From the NCBI GenBank assembly GCA_913061235.1, contig CAJXTB010000009.1:230840-294839 (forward strand): DNA of 64,000 nucleotides, in the 5' to 3' direction. The stretch comes from an uncultured Pseudomonadota bacterium (GTDB taxonomy: Bacteria > Myxococcota_A > UBA796 > GCA-2862545). This document shows positions 8,286 to 16,898 of this stretch, in pieces. The notes below the pieces were generated by a model. That model was not told where the DNA came from. It made no database searches and saw nothing but the letters and a program-made list of their open reading frames with translations. Numbering within the stretch: position 1 is the stretch's first letter; each line of letters starts with the position of its first letter. The translations under genes and the position numbers were made by a program.

Positions 8286-9080
8286 TCACGGCGCTGGACG
8301 GTCCAGGTCGAACTCAAAATCGTAGACAAACGCCCCGAACGGTGTGCTCAAGGTGCCGTCGAACTCACCGAAGAGGCTCGCATCATCAATGTCGCCGGTC
8401 CAGGTGTCTTCTGTGGACTGCCCGTAGGCTGGTGCGCTGATGGTGACTGAGCCGCTGACATTGGGGTAGCCGTCGGCGTCTCCGGTCATCGTGACCTGTA
8501 GGTCGAGGCCGCTGCAAGAGACGGACTCGGAGCCGAGGATGGGATCGGTGGCCGCATGGTCGATGGTGGCTTCGTAGGGCCGGCTACAGGTGAAGTTACC
8601 GATGGCCGAGGTGACCGTTCCGCTGATGGTGCCCACCCACAGGCCATCGTCGGAAGACGGGATCTGGTCGAGGACCACCTGAGTGTCGGAGTCCGTGTCC
8701 GGCTCTGTGTCAGCGTCTGTGTCCGGCTCTGTGTCAGCGTCTGTGTCCGGCTCCGTGTCAGCGTCTGTGTCCGGCTCTGTGTCAGCGTCTGTGTCCGGCT
8801 CTGTGTCGACATCGGAGTCCGTGTCTGCGTCCGTGTCTGCGTCCGTGTCTGCGTCCGTGTCCGTGTCCGTGTCTGCGTCCGTGTCCGTGTCGCTGTCCGA
8901 GTCGACGTCGCTGTCCGTGTCGCTGTCCGTGCCAGCATCCGTGTCGACATCGGAATCGTCATCCGTGCCGGCATCCGTGTCGACGTCTGCGCTCGTGTCG
9001 ACGTCGGAGTTGGTGTCCACCTCGAGAATTGCCTCGGGGCATCCCATCAATCCGAGCACACCAATCCACGTAAATCGCAC
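8286..9080 (-). CDS. Lipoprotein with Asp/Thr-rich repeat stalk
   Basis: Surface lipoprotein of 264 residues. The GTG at 9080 is chosen because GGAGG lies five bases ahead and the product begins VRFTWIGVLGLMGC with a lipobox. Residues about 20-150 are almost entirely D, T, S, V, A, E and P in DTDADTDTDT-like repeats and an 8-residue DTEPDTDA unit repeated five times; this would make a long, strongly acidic, flexible stalk. The C-terminal about 115 residues (SSDDGLWVGTISGTVTS onward) look like a small beta domain with two Cys. Such DTD linkers are common in myxobacterial and Bradymonadales-like lipoproteins. The acidic repeats may bind calcium. It lies 90 bases downstream of the giant repeat protein gene on the same strand. 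Confidence 0.75.
   Translation of the reverse strand: MRFTWIGVLGLMGCPEAILEVDTNSDVDTSADVDTDAGTDDDSDVDTDAGTDSDTDSDVDSDSDTDTDADTDTDTDADTDADTDADTDSDVDTEPDTDADTEPDTDADTEPDTDADTEPDTDADTEPDTDSDTQVVLDQIPSSDDGLWVGTISGTVTSAIGNFTCSRPYEATIDHAATDPILGSESVSCSGLDLQVTMTGDADGYPNVSGSVTISAPAYGQSTEDTWTGDIDDASLFGEFDGTLSTPFGAFVYDFEFDLDRPAP
8695..8814. repeat. Five 24-bp tandem repeats (DTEPDTDA units)
   Basis: On the plus strand the unit starts gtgtccggctctgtgtcagc and recurs every 24 bases at 8695, 8719, 8743, 8767 and 8791, nearly identical. It continues to about 9020 as shorter degenerate 6- and 12-base units. Such in-frame repeats can gain or lose copies by slippage without breaking the frame. Confidence 0.9.
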
Positions 9081-9170
9081 ACCAACCTCCACGTTCGTCA
9101 CACTAGCCGGGTGTGTGACGAACGACGACCCACGTAGGGGTGTCAACGGATGTCGGCATGTGTTGGAGCG

Positions 9171-12100
9171 TCAGTACGCGACGGGTGAGGGGCCGATGAT
9201 GGTTGCGCCGTTGTCGGTGTATCCAGCGCGGTAGCGGATGGTTCCGTTGTTGGTAACAGTGATTCCGTTCGCCAAGGTGAGCGTGCCCAGGGTGCTGAAG
9301 GTCGAGGCATTGGTGATGTCGCCGTTGAGCGTGGAGGCGCCATTGACCTGCGTGGTTGTTGTGATGTTCAGCGCGTTGCCCGGTGCCACAGTCATGTCGT
9401 CGAACCAGTTGCCGCCGCTGCTCGCAAACGAGACGGTGTGTGTGCCACCGCCGTTGAACACGGTTGCGGTCCCGTTGGGCTGGAATCCGTTGGTTGTGAC
9501 TTGCTGGAAATTACCTTGGAACCAGACTTCGCCGGCGGTCAGCGCGGTGTTCACACTGTTGGTCGTGGCACCGGTGAACACAGCGTCGCCGGTGATGGTG
9601 ACCCGGTCGTTGCCATTGTGCAGCTGCAGGCCGTAGCTGCCGCTGCTGCTGCTCTGCGCGTAGTCCCCGTCGATGGTCAAGTGATGGCCGTTGGCTGTCA
9701 GCGAGTAGCCGTTGAGCAGGGACAGCTTGGGTAGTAGGCCCACCCAGTCGGCCGACGCGTTGATGTGGCCGCGAATCTCGGTGTCCGTCACGCTGTAGTG
9801 GTCGTTAGTGAGCGGCAGCGCTGAGGTGACGCGGACCTTGGTTGCCGTCAGGGCCCCCTGCCCGACCATCTCGAGCTGGCCGGTGACGAACATGCCACTG
9901 GAGGTATCGGTGACGCCCTGTGGGTTTTCGATGCGCAGGTCATCGAAGTAGTTGGTGGTGGCCCCGACGGACGCGAAGCTGATGGTCTGTGGGTTGGTTC
10001 CGTCGAACACCACGGCCGTCCCGGTGGGCTGGAACGTGTACGGATGGGTTGGGGCGACGGTGGTCTGGGCAAAGTTGCCGCCAAGGTGCAGCTCACCTGC
10101 GGTCATGGCGCCTGTGCTGGAAGCGTTGGAGCCGCCATGGAAGGTAGCGTCACCGGTGATGGTGACTTGGTCGGTGCCGTAGTCCATCTGCAGGCCGTAG
10201 CTGGCGTTCGAGGCGTACTGGTAGAAGTTGCCGTCAATGGTCAGGTGGTGCGTGTTGGGGGTCAGCGAGTAGCCGTTGAGAATGGATAGCTTGGGTAGGG
10301 TGCCGACCCAGTCGCCGGATGCGCTGATGTGCCCACGAACCTCGGTGTCCGTCACGTTGTAGTGGTCGTTGGTGAGCGGCAGTGCTGAGGTGACGCGGAC
10401 CTTGGTCGCGGTCAGGTTCGCCTGCCCCACCATCTCGAGCTGGCCGGTGACGAACATGCCGCTGGAGGTGTCGGTGACGCCCTGGGAATTTTCGATGCGC
10501 AGGTCATCGAAGTAGTTGGTGGTGGCCCCGACGGAGTCGAAGCTGATGGTCTGCGGGTTGGTCCCGTCGAACACCACGGCCATTCCGGTGGGCTGGAAGG
10601 TGTACGGATGGGAGGAGGCGACGGTGGTCTGGGCGAAGTTGCCGCGCAGGTGCAGCACGCCGGCGGCCATGGCGCCCGGACTGGGAGTGCTGGAACCGCC
10701 GTGGAAGGTGGCGTCTCCGGTGATGGTGACCTGGTCGGTGACATGGTCCATCTGCAGGCCGTAGCTGGCGTTCGAGGCGTACTGGTAGAAGTTGCCGTCG
10801 ATGGTCAGGTGGTGTGTATTGGGAATCAGCGAGTAGCCATTGAGAATGGACAGCTTGGGTAGGGTGCCAACCCAGTCCGCCGATGCGCTGATGTGGCCAC
10901 GAATCTCGGTGTCCGTCACGTTGTAGTGGTCGTTGGTGAGCGGCAGCGCTGAGGTGACGCGGACCTTGGTCGCCGTCAGGCTCGCCTGCCCGACCATCTC
11001 AAGCTGGCCGGTGACGAACATGCCGCTGGAGGTGTCGGTGACGCCCTGGGGGTTTTCGATGCGCAGGTCATCGAAGTAGTTGGTGGTGGCCCCGACGGAC
11101 GCAAAGCTGATGGTCTGCGGGCTGGTTCCGTCGAACACCACGGCCATTCCGGTGGGCTGGAAGGTGTACGGGTGGGAGGAGGCGACGGTGGTCTGGGCAA
11201 AGTCGCCCTGTAGGTGCAGCTCGCCGGCGGCCATAGCGCCTGGACTGGTTGCGCTGGAGCCCCCGTGGAACGTGGCATCGCCGGTCACAATGACGTAGTC
11301 GTCCGAGTTGTCCATCTGCAAGCCGTAGCTGGCGTTTGAAGCATACTGGTAGAAATCGCCATCGACGCGTGCGACGTGGCCGTTGGGGCTCAGGCTGTAG
11401 CCGTTGAGGATTTCCAGGCGGTCTAGCGTGCCGTCCCAGTCTTCGGTCAGTGTCATGTGGGCGCCGACCTGAGTCACGGCGACGTCGTAGAACGCGCTGG
11501 TGGTCGGCAGTGAATCGGTGAACCGCAGGCGGTTCGACTGGAGCATGCCGTCACCGACCATCTCCAGCTTGCCCTTGACGGTCAGGTAGCTGGGGGCGTT
11601 CATGGTCACGCCAGCTGGGTTCTGAATGCGTACATCCCCCAAGTACGAGGCGGTGTTCGAGGCGACGGTGAGGGTCTGTGGAGAGCTGCCTGCGAACACA
11701 AAGACCGTGCCAGTGGGCTGCATTCCGGTGTTGTAGGAGCTGGTGGTCTGGGCCACGTTGCCGTAGACCCACAGCTCGCCGTCCGTCATGGCGCCGCCGG
11801 TCTGGCTGTTTGTTCCGCCGGTAAACGACAGGTCTCCGAAGATCGACACGCGGTCTTTGGGGTCTCGAATCAGCAGACCGCCTGTGGTGGCAGCACCGCT
11901 CTGCGTCCAGTTGCCGTCGACCGTCAGTTGGTTGCCGCTGATTGCCAAGCTGCCGTGTCCAGAGCCATTGCCGGTGATGGTGAGCGGGCCGAACAGATGG
12001 GCGGCGGAGTACATCTGTAGATTGGGGACCTCTCCCCAGATGGTCGGGTTGCTGCCTTGCAGACGCACCGTGCCGCTGCCGACGATGTCCCGAGCGACCA

Positions 12101-14216
12101 CGTCACCGTTTGTGGTGAGGAGGAAGCCGTTGGTGTCGAGCTGGCCGCCTGGGTCGACCCACAGCTTGGCGGTGGTGGTGTTGGCCTGCAGCACTGGCTT
12201 GTTGGTGGTGTTGCCGCAGATAAAGACGTTGTGCGTGGTCGACGGAACAACGTTGTTGCTCCAGTTTCCAGCCTGGTCCCAGTCGGTGTCTACAGCTCCA
12301 GTCCACGAGTGGTTGAAGGCGCTCGCGTTGTCGCAGTTGGTGAACGTGACCAATGCCGTTGTGGACTGCCCGGCGGTGTCGGTGGCGATGACGCGCAAGA
12401 TCTGGGTGACGGCTGGAATGGTGACGGGCAGGCTGAATGGCCCTGCGCTTGAGCCCATCGTTACCGGAGAGGCGTCGTCCAGCTGGTAGGCGACGGTGAC
12501 GATTCCGTTGTCGTCTGCGACTGTGCCCGTGAGGGTGACCACATGGGAGCTGTTGCCCGATTCTGTGAGGTCGGACGGCGAGGTGATGACGACCTCGGGC
12601 GGTACATCTGCCGCGACAACTGTGACGGTGACCGTGGCCGAGTCAGTCTGGCCTACGGAGTCTTCGACGGTGTAGTTGAAGGTCACCACGCCGGTCTGGC
12701 CTGCCCCGGGTGTGAACACGATGGCGCCACCATCAATGACGGCCTGGCCGCCTGCAGGGTTCTGCACGTTGACCAGGGTGAGGGAGTCGCCGTCGGGGTC
12801 GCTGTCGTTGCGCAGTGCCAGAATTCGCACTGGCTTCCCTACGAATGTCTGGGCGTCGTCCGCCACCGCGACGGGTGGGTCATTGCCTGGAACGGAGGTA
12901 ATCGGCTCCATAACGGTGCCGCGCTGGATGTACAGATCGGCGTCGATGGTGTTGTTTGCGCCAATGTCGACGTCCGAGCGAAGGGTTGTTCCTTCACCGA
13001 TCTCAACGCCCTCTCCAATGAGCGCCGAGCGACCAATGCGGACGTCGTCGGACAGCGTGACCCGTGCGCCCAGCTGCGTGTCCTTGCGTATGCGAACGTC
13101 TGCGCCAATCACCGTGCCATCGCCAATGGTGACGTCTGGGCCAATGACGGTTCCGGCGCCGATAGTGACGTTATCTCCAATGGTAGCGCCGCGTGCGATG
13201 ACGACGTTGGCGCCTACGGTCAAGTAGACTCCTGCTGTCACTAGGTTTCCGATCATGACGGTCGGACCTTGGAACGTGGCGTCGTCTCCGATCTGGGACC
13301 CGTAGCCAAGGGTGATGTCGCCAGAACCCGCGCTTGTTCGGTCACCGAGGCTGGCTTGCCGACTGATGATGACGTCCGCTCCAACGGTGGAGTCGGCGCC
13401 AATTACGGCACGACGCCCTACAATACCGTCGTCACCGACCTGGGTATTCGCGCCGACGGAGCCAGCGGCGTGCACCTGCGTTCGGTCGCCAAGCTCGACG
13501 TCTGTCGACACCGTGGCGCGCTCGTGGACGTAGGCTTCGCTGAAGATCTGTGACCCTGCACCAATCATCCCGTAGACCTCAGCGTCTATGTGCACGCAGG
13601 TCTCCGCAGAGCCGGACTCGTCGAGGTCCAGGTCAAAGAAGAAGCAGCCGCAGTAGCCAGGGTCGTCTTTGTTGGGGTCTCCCACGCAGTTGTCTTCGGG
13701 GCCTCCCTCGGGGTCAATCGTGAGCGGGTAGCGCGCCCATGAGTCGTCTACCGTCAATGCTACGGTGCACTCGTCATCGTCGCAGCGCAGGTCCATCCAG
13801 CTGTCGAGGACGCGGCCGTCTGCATCCCATGCGGCGAGACCGGTGTAGGTCAGCACATCGTGGTCGCCGATGAGGCGCAGACCTTCGACGGTCTGCATGA
13901 CGCTTCGGTCAGTTCCAAGGGCGAGGGCCACCTGTAGGGGGCCTGTTCCCGGTGGGGCGTTGTGCACCTCGAACCCGTGCCGCAGGCCGCGCTCGGTGGT
14001 CTCAAACCACGCGTCAATACCTGGGTGTTCGTAGATGACGCCGGTCGAAGTGGTGTGAACTGGGGCGTTGCCCAGAGCCCGATGGTCCCCGGAACGGCCC
14101 CACCACATTGGCGTGAACTGCACAGGTTGGTCGGCGGCCGTGCCAAGTTGGGCGCCAACATCCACGAACGACACGTCGAGTGGTGCCATAGGAGTCTGAA
14201 GCGCATTCTCTCGCAC
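9171..14216 (-). CDS. Giant secreted repeat protein: hexapeptide, Ig-like and beta-repeat domains (5' end interrupted)
   Basis: Open frame of 1,681 residues starting at a GTG with no ribosome-binding site. Residues 1-170 are a myxobacterial secreted-protein head ending YPLTIDPEGG; 170-210 a Cys-bearing linker; 210-435 about 35 left-handed beta-helix hexapeptide turns (IGADSTVGADV, IGDNVTIGAGTVIGP); 445-540 a cadherin-like Ig domain (NDSDPDGDSLTLV); 545-635 a second Ig-like domain; 640-1681 beta-solenoid-like repeats, three of them nearly identical 188-residue units. It looks like a surface adhesin or matrix component. The frame continues upstream to a strong ATG with a lipoprotein signal at 14312, but a TAG at 14256-14258 separates them. 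The long repeats and intact body argue that the gene was functional until recently, or that the stop is read through or is a base-call error. Confidence 0.8.
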   Translation of the reverse strand: MRENALQTPMAPLDVSFVDVGAQLGTAADQPVQFTPMWWGRSGDHRALGNAPVHTTSTGVIYEHPGIDAWFETTERGLRHGFEVHNAPPGTGPLQVALALGTDRSVMQTVEGLRLIGDHDVLTYTGLAAWDADGRVLDSWMDLRCDDDECTVALTVDDSWARYPLTIDPEGGPEDNCVGDPNKDDPGYCGCFFFDLDLDESGSAETCVHIDAEVYGMIGAGSQIFSEAYVHERATVSTDVELGDRTQVHAAGSVGANTQVGDDGIVGRRAVIGADSTVGADVIISRQASLGDRTSAGSGDITLGYGSQIGDDATFQGPTVMIGNLVTAGVYLTVGANVVIARGATIGDNVTIGAGTVIGPDVTIGDGTVIGADVRIRKDTQLGARVTLSDDVRIGRSALIGEGVEIGEGTTLRSDVDIGANNTIDADLYIQRGTVMEPITSVPGNDPPVAVADDAQTFVGKPVRILALRNDSDPDGDSLTLVNVQNPAGGQAVIDGGAIVFTPGAGQTGVVTFNYTVEDSVGQTDSATVTVTVVAADVPPEVVITSPSDLTESGNSSHVVTLTGTVADDNGIVTVAYQLDDASPVTMGSSAGPFSLPVTIPAVTQILRVIATDTAGQSTTALVTFTNCDNASAFNHSWTGAVDTDWDQAGNWSNNVVPSTTHNVFICGNTTNKPVLQANTTTAKLWVDPGGQLDTNGFLLTTNGDVVARDIVGSGTVRLQGSNPTIWGEVPNLQMYSAAHLFGPLTITGNGSGHGSLAISGNQLTVDGNWTQSGAATTGGLLIRDPKDRVSIFGDLSFTGGTNSQTGGAMTDGELWVYGNVAQTTSSYNTGMQPTGTVFVFAGSSPQTLTVASNTASYLGDVRIQNPAGVTMNAPSYLTVKGKLEMVGDGMLQSNRLRFTDSLPTTSAFYDVAVTQVGAHMTLTEDWDGTLDRLEILNGYSLSPNGHVARVDGDFYQYASNASYGLQMDNSDDYVIVTGDATFHGGSSATSPGAMAAGELHLQGDFAQTTVASSHPYTFQPTGMAVVFDGTSPQTISFASVGATTNYFDDLRIENPQGVTDTSSGMFVTGQLEMVGQASLTATKVRVTSALPLTNDHYNVTDTEIRGHISASADWVGTLPKLSILNGYSLIPNTHHLTIDGNFYQYASNASYGLQMDHVTDQVTITGDATFHGGSSTPSPGAMAAGVLHLRGNFAQTTVASSHPYTFQPTGMAVVFDGTNPQTISFDSVGATTNYFDDLRIENSQGVTDTSSGMFVTGQLEMVGQANLTATKVRVTSALPLTNDHYNVTDTEVRGHISASGDWVGTLPKLSILNGYSLTPNTHHLTIDGNFYQYASNASYGLQMDYGTDQVTITGDATFHGGSNASSTGAMTAGELHLGGNFAQTTVAPTHPYTFQPTGTAVVFDGTNPQTISFASVGATTNYFDDLRIENPQGVTDTSSGMFVTGQLEMVGQGALTATKVRVTSALPLTNDHYSVTDTEIRGHINASADWVGLLPKLSLLNGYSLTANGHHLTIDGDYAQSSSSGSYGLQLHNGNDRVTITGDAVFTGATTNSVNTALTAGEVWFQGNFQQVTTNGFQPNGTATVFNGGGTHTVSFASSGGNWFDDMTVAPGNALNITTTTQVNGASTLNGDITNASTFSTLGTLTLANGITVTNNGTIRYRAGYTDNGATIIGPSPVAY
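9721..11412. repeat. Three 564-bp tandem repeats inside the giant gene
   Basis: Marker words such as gacagcttgggtag (9721, about 10285, 10849) and ttggtggtggccccgac (about 9952, 10516, 11080) recur every 564 bases. The three units are very similar over their length and encode 188-residue repeats (NGYSL..N.HHLTIDGNFYQ type). Less similar copies flank them on both sides. High identity suggests recent duplication or gene conversion. Confidence 0.85.
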
Positions 14217-14255
14217 CCAGCTGGTGTCCGCTGCGTCTGTGTCCTGCGTCTGTGG

Positions 14256-14312
14256 CTACATGACGCAGCCCGCAAGTAGTGCCAACCAAGGCCCGGCCAA
14301 GCGTGTGCTCAT
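14256..14312 (-). pseudogene. Orphaned lipoprotein signal of the giant protein, ended by in-frame TAG
   Basis: ATG at 14312 follows AGGGGA at good spacing and encodes an 18-residue lipoprotein signal (MSTRLAGPWLALLAGCVM) with lipobox LLAGC, then a TAG at 14256-14258. The same frame continues after the TAG as PQTQDTDAADTSWVRENAL and the 1,681-residue body. A single C-to-T change (CAG to TAG) would explain it; restoring Gln gives a normal lipoprotein of about 1,713 residues. Confidence 0.75.
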
Positions 14313-14400
14313 TGTATGTTCCCCTGAACGACCTAGTGTACCCCTCCTGTCTAGATAAGTAGAGCTAAATCCTCATTAGTTGCATGAATAGCGCCTATAG

Positions 14401-14470
14401 AACGCCCGATTTGGCCCCGTTGATCGGTTGGTGCCTCGGGCGTTGGCTGTTTGAGACCCTCTTCGAGGGT
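14401..14470. other. Inverted repeats in the divergent gap before the J-like gene
   Basis: AACGCCCGA (14401-14409) pairs with TCGGGCGTT (14436-14444), and ACCCTC (14456-14461) with GAGGGT (14465-14470) around a TTC loop. The gap 14313-14520 separates the giant gene from the first J-like gene. These may structure the leader of the J-like gene; no promoter is obvious. Confidence 0.35.
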
Positions 14471-14520
14471 TCGCAGTCCACTGGTACAGACCCGTCATTC
14501 GGGGTGTTAGCCCTAAAGCC

Positions 14521-15774
14521 GTGGACGACGAACTACCATCTGGTGCTGAGATTTTAGCGATGTTCCACCCCGGCCAACTGTTCGGGGCGTCGCTTGGCGA
14601 TGGCCGTGCAGTCCGCCGCTACTGGGCTCGTCTCGCGCGCAAGTTTCGCGACGAAGAACCTGAGGTATTTCAGCATGCCCGCCAGTTATTCGAGAGGGCT
14701 CGTGACGTTGGCGAGGCGACGGATGTCCCCATCCCGTCTGAGCAGCCCGTCTCACGTCCTGCGCCGGTAGAATCGGTGGATGTGGTCGAAGCGGTGGTGC
14801 GTCCTGCACCGGTCGGAGTGGCCCAGTGGCTTGCCGCGAAGGACCATGCAGCGCTGGCGCGATTGGTGGAGTTTGATCCTGGTTCAATCACGGGTAAGGC
14901 ACCAATGCGGGACGTCCTATTGGCGGTTGTCCTGGGGGCAGGGCCGGACCTGACTGAGGGGCAGAGAGCAGCGGTAGAGCGTGAGCTGGACCACCAGCTG
15001 CTCGAGCTGTCTCCAGACGATGAAGCGCGCATTCGAAACGGTCTTGCAGACGGCGAGTTCGTCCGCGAGATGCGCCTGGATGACGCGGTTCCGCCTGCGC
15101 TCATGGCGTTGGTGCATGCATGCGGTGTGCTCTCGGTACCCGACTTCGTTGAAGCGATGAACGACATCACTGCGACGGCCGGCTCGGATGACTACGAGGC
15201 GCTGTTGACCCGTCTTCGGGACAGTCCACCGGCGTGGGCCGTGATTCGACGGGCGGTCGCTACCCTTGCCCAGCGCAGCCGGCACCTACCCGAGCCAGTC
15301 CAGGTTCCTCCTGCGTTGTTGGACACGTTTACCAAGCGCACAGGACTGCCGGAAGGGCTGTTCATGGCCTTCTTGCTGACGGCATTGACGGTGGGTTCCC
15401 TGGTCGGCCTGTTCGTGATTCGGCTGGTTTTCGGACGGTTCCCTGGTGGGGATGAAGACCCACTGCTCTATGTTGTGATCATGCCGGGCTCGCTGGCTGT
15501 CGGGGCCTCGCTGGTGGGTGGATATCTGGTCGACCTGATGATGAAGCGTCAAGCGACCACCCGCCAAGAACAGGGCGTTCGAGACCTCTCTGCCGCCTTC
15601 AATTTGTTCCCGTCAGAGGTCTGTGGGGCCATCTGGGAAGCGACGGACGCGCTGGCACAGGGGCCACTGCTCCAGAGGGCGCTGCACACCATGGAGCTGG
15701 ACCCACGCTTGCTGTTCGATCTGTGGAGTCCGGAGCTAGCGGCGCGTCTACTGAGGGCTGAGGACGGCCACTGA
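14521..15774 (+). CDS. Membrane protein with degenerate J-like N-terminus (paralog 1)
   Basis: Protein of 417 residues, clearly paralogous to the protein at 20002-21225: both begin with DDELPSGAEILAM and share AVRRYWARLAR-FRD-EPEVFQHAR. That stretch resembles helices II-III of a J-domain, but where the HPD motif should be it reads FRD, so His and Pro are missing. A proline-rich linker follows (residues 60-100), a helical middle region, then two membrane spans at about 278-303 and 313-338 and a cytoplasmic tail. The GTG start lies 15 bases after GTTAG, exactly as in paralog 2; no ribosome-binding site is evident. Unlike paralog 2 it has no Hsp70 neighbour. Function is unknown. Confidence 0.7.
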   Translation: MDDELPSGAEILAMFHPGQLFGASLGDGRAVRRYWARLARKFRDEEPEVFQHARQLFERARDVGEATDVPIPSEQPVSRPAPVESVDVVEAVVRPAPVGVAQWLAAKDHAALARLVEFDPGSITGKAPMRDVLLAVVLGAGPDLTEGQRAAVERELDHQLLELSPDDEARIRNGLADGEFVREMRLDDAVPPALMALVHACGVLSVPDFVEAMNDITATAGSDDYEALLTRLRDSPPAWAVIRRAVATLAQRSRHLPEPVQVPPALLDTFTKRTGLPEGLFMAFLLTALTVGSLVGLFVIRLVFGRFPGGDEDPLLYVVIMPGSLAVGASLVGGYLVDLMMKRQATTRQEQGVRDLSAAFNLFPSEVCGAIWEATDALAQGPLLQRALHTMELDPRLLFDLWSPELAARLLRAEDGH

Positions 15775-15827
15775 AACCCCGGTCAAGGACGTCGGCTAAC
15801 GGTGGTAGGCCTGGCGGTTTGCGAGTG

Positions 15828-16223
15828 TCAGCGCATCAACGTCTCAGACGGTGACCACACAACAAAGCTGCCATCGTCGCACTCGCTGCGCACGTCAGCC
15901 TCGGTGACGTCGTTGCCGTCCTCGTCCACGCTGTAGAACCACCAGTACGACTCCGAGCCGTCGCCCAATGTGCCAATAAAGCAGCCGGCAATGATGTCCT
16001 CTTCGTCTACGCAGGTGGTCTCGACGTACTCGGTGCCCAGCGCCGCACATACGCCGAGAGCCGTTACATCCGAGCCGGGCGCGTCCAACAAGCTTCGCCA
16101 CTCTTGGCAGTAGCCACGCGGCTCCATGCCCACACGCAGGTCGCAATGCGCATCTACGTGGTCCACGGGAAGGTTCTGTGCACAGCTGGTCCACACCGAA
16201 AGCACGACAGCGAACAATCTCAT
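15828..16223 (-). CDS. Small exported Cys-containing hypothetical protein
   Basis: Protein of 131 residues with a probable signal peptide (MRLFAVVLSVWTSCAQ). ATG at 16223 is preferred to a GTG two codons earlier because AGGAGG lies five bases ahead. After the signal there are Cys residues at CDL, YCQEW, VCAAL, TTCVD, GCFIG and ECDDG, enough for three disulfides; the tail is acidic. The Cys in VWTSC could be a lipobox, though Trp at -3 is unusual. No family recognised. It is convergent with the first J-like gene. Confidence 0.6.
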   Translation of the reverse strand: MRLFAVVLSVWTSCAQNLPVDHVDAHCDLRVGMEPRGYCQEWRSLLDAPGSDVTALGVCAALGTEYVETTCVDEEDIIAGCFIGTLGDGSESYWWFYSVDEDGNDVTEADVRSECDDGSFVVWSPSETLMR

Positions 16224-16388
16224 GTACACCTCCTACATGGGCATAGGTGAGGTCGACCCGACCGTCTATGGCGGAGAGAGATGTTGAAAGAGCTGCCCGC
16301 GACGCTGGTGAAGGCCTCGGTGTCGGCCTTGTCCGAGCGCTACGAGACCGCCGAGGTCTGCAAGAAGAATTGGACTCGTCGACTGTGT

Positions 16389-16724
16389 CTACCGACCCAT
16401 TGCCCTGTGGACCTTGAACATCACCGCAAGGCCGTTGAGGAATGGAATGAAGCTGTGTGGCCCCTGCCCACCGCCGGTCCGCGGGATCGGATGGACCTCA
16501 AGATCGGCGTCGATTGTCGCGATGAACTCCACCATTGCTTCTCGTTCCTCATCCGGCAGCCCCCCGCCGATGGCGACGAAATCGATGGACTCGGTTTCGA
16601 TGATCTCCTTGACTCTGTCCTTCGAATTGCAGGCGACGACATCTCTGCCGTACCGCTGCCACTCGTCAACAAGAACGTCCAAGGTCGACTGCAGTCTTCC
16701 GATAGCCAGAATTCGTGGTTCCAT
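16389..16724 (-). CDS. Small Rossmann-like hypothetical protein (receiver-like)
   Basis: Cytoplasmic protein of 111 residues. Alternation of beta strands and helices (RILAIGRLQSTLDVLVDEW, DVVACNSKDRVKEII, DFVAIGGGLPDEEREAMV, DADLEVHPI) looks like half of a flavodoxin/receiver-type fold, but the acidic phospho-acceptor pocket of response regulators is not present. ATG at 16724 follows GGAGG by eleven bases; a TTG six bases earlier fits the spacing better. A longer reading frame to 16784 would add MIFTILMVSCVG, which mimics a lipoprotein signal, but the soluble fold argues against it. Function unknown. Confidence 0.5.
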   Translation of the reverse strand: MEPRILAIGRLQSTLDVLVDEWQRYGRDVVACNSKDRVKEIIETESIDFVAIGGGLPDEEREAMVEFIATIDADLEVHPIPRTGGGQGPHSFIPFLNGLAVMFKVHRAMGR

Positions 16725-16898
16725 TTGCAAAGAGTCCTCCCGGTCAGCACCTACGCAGCTGACCATTAATATAGTGAAAATCATAAGAATCGCGCGACCT
16801 CTTCCTCGGGTCAGCGCAGCGCGGCTTCGATGGGCCGCTTCTTGAACGGTCCCAGGCGATGAACGAGGCGATGGGTTCGCACGCTCTCGCTACAGGGC

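Noticed and set aside
8556..9234. Long plus-strand frames rich in Ser/Val (SVSASVSGSVS) across the DTD repeats
   Set aside because: They are the reverse complement of the DTEPDTDA repeats; repeats stay open in several frames.
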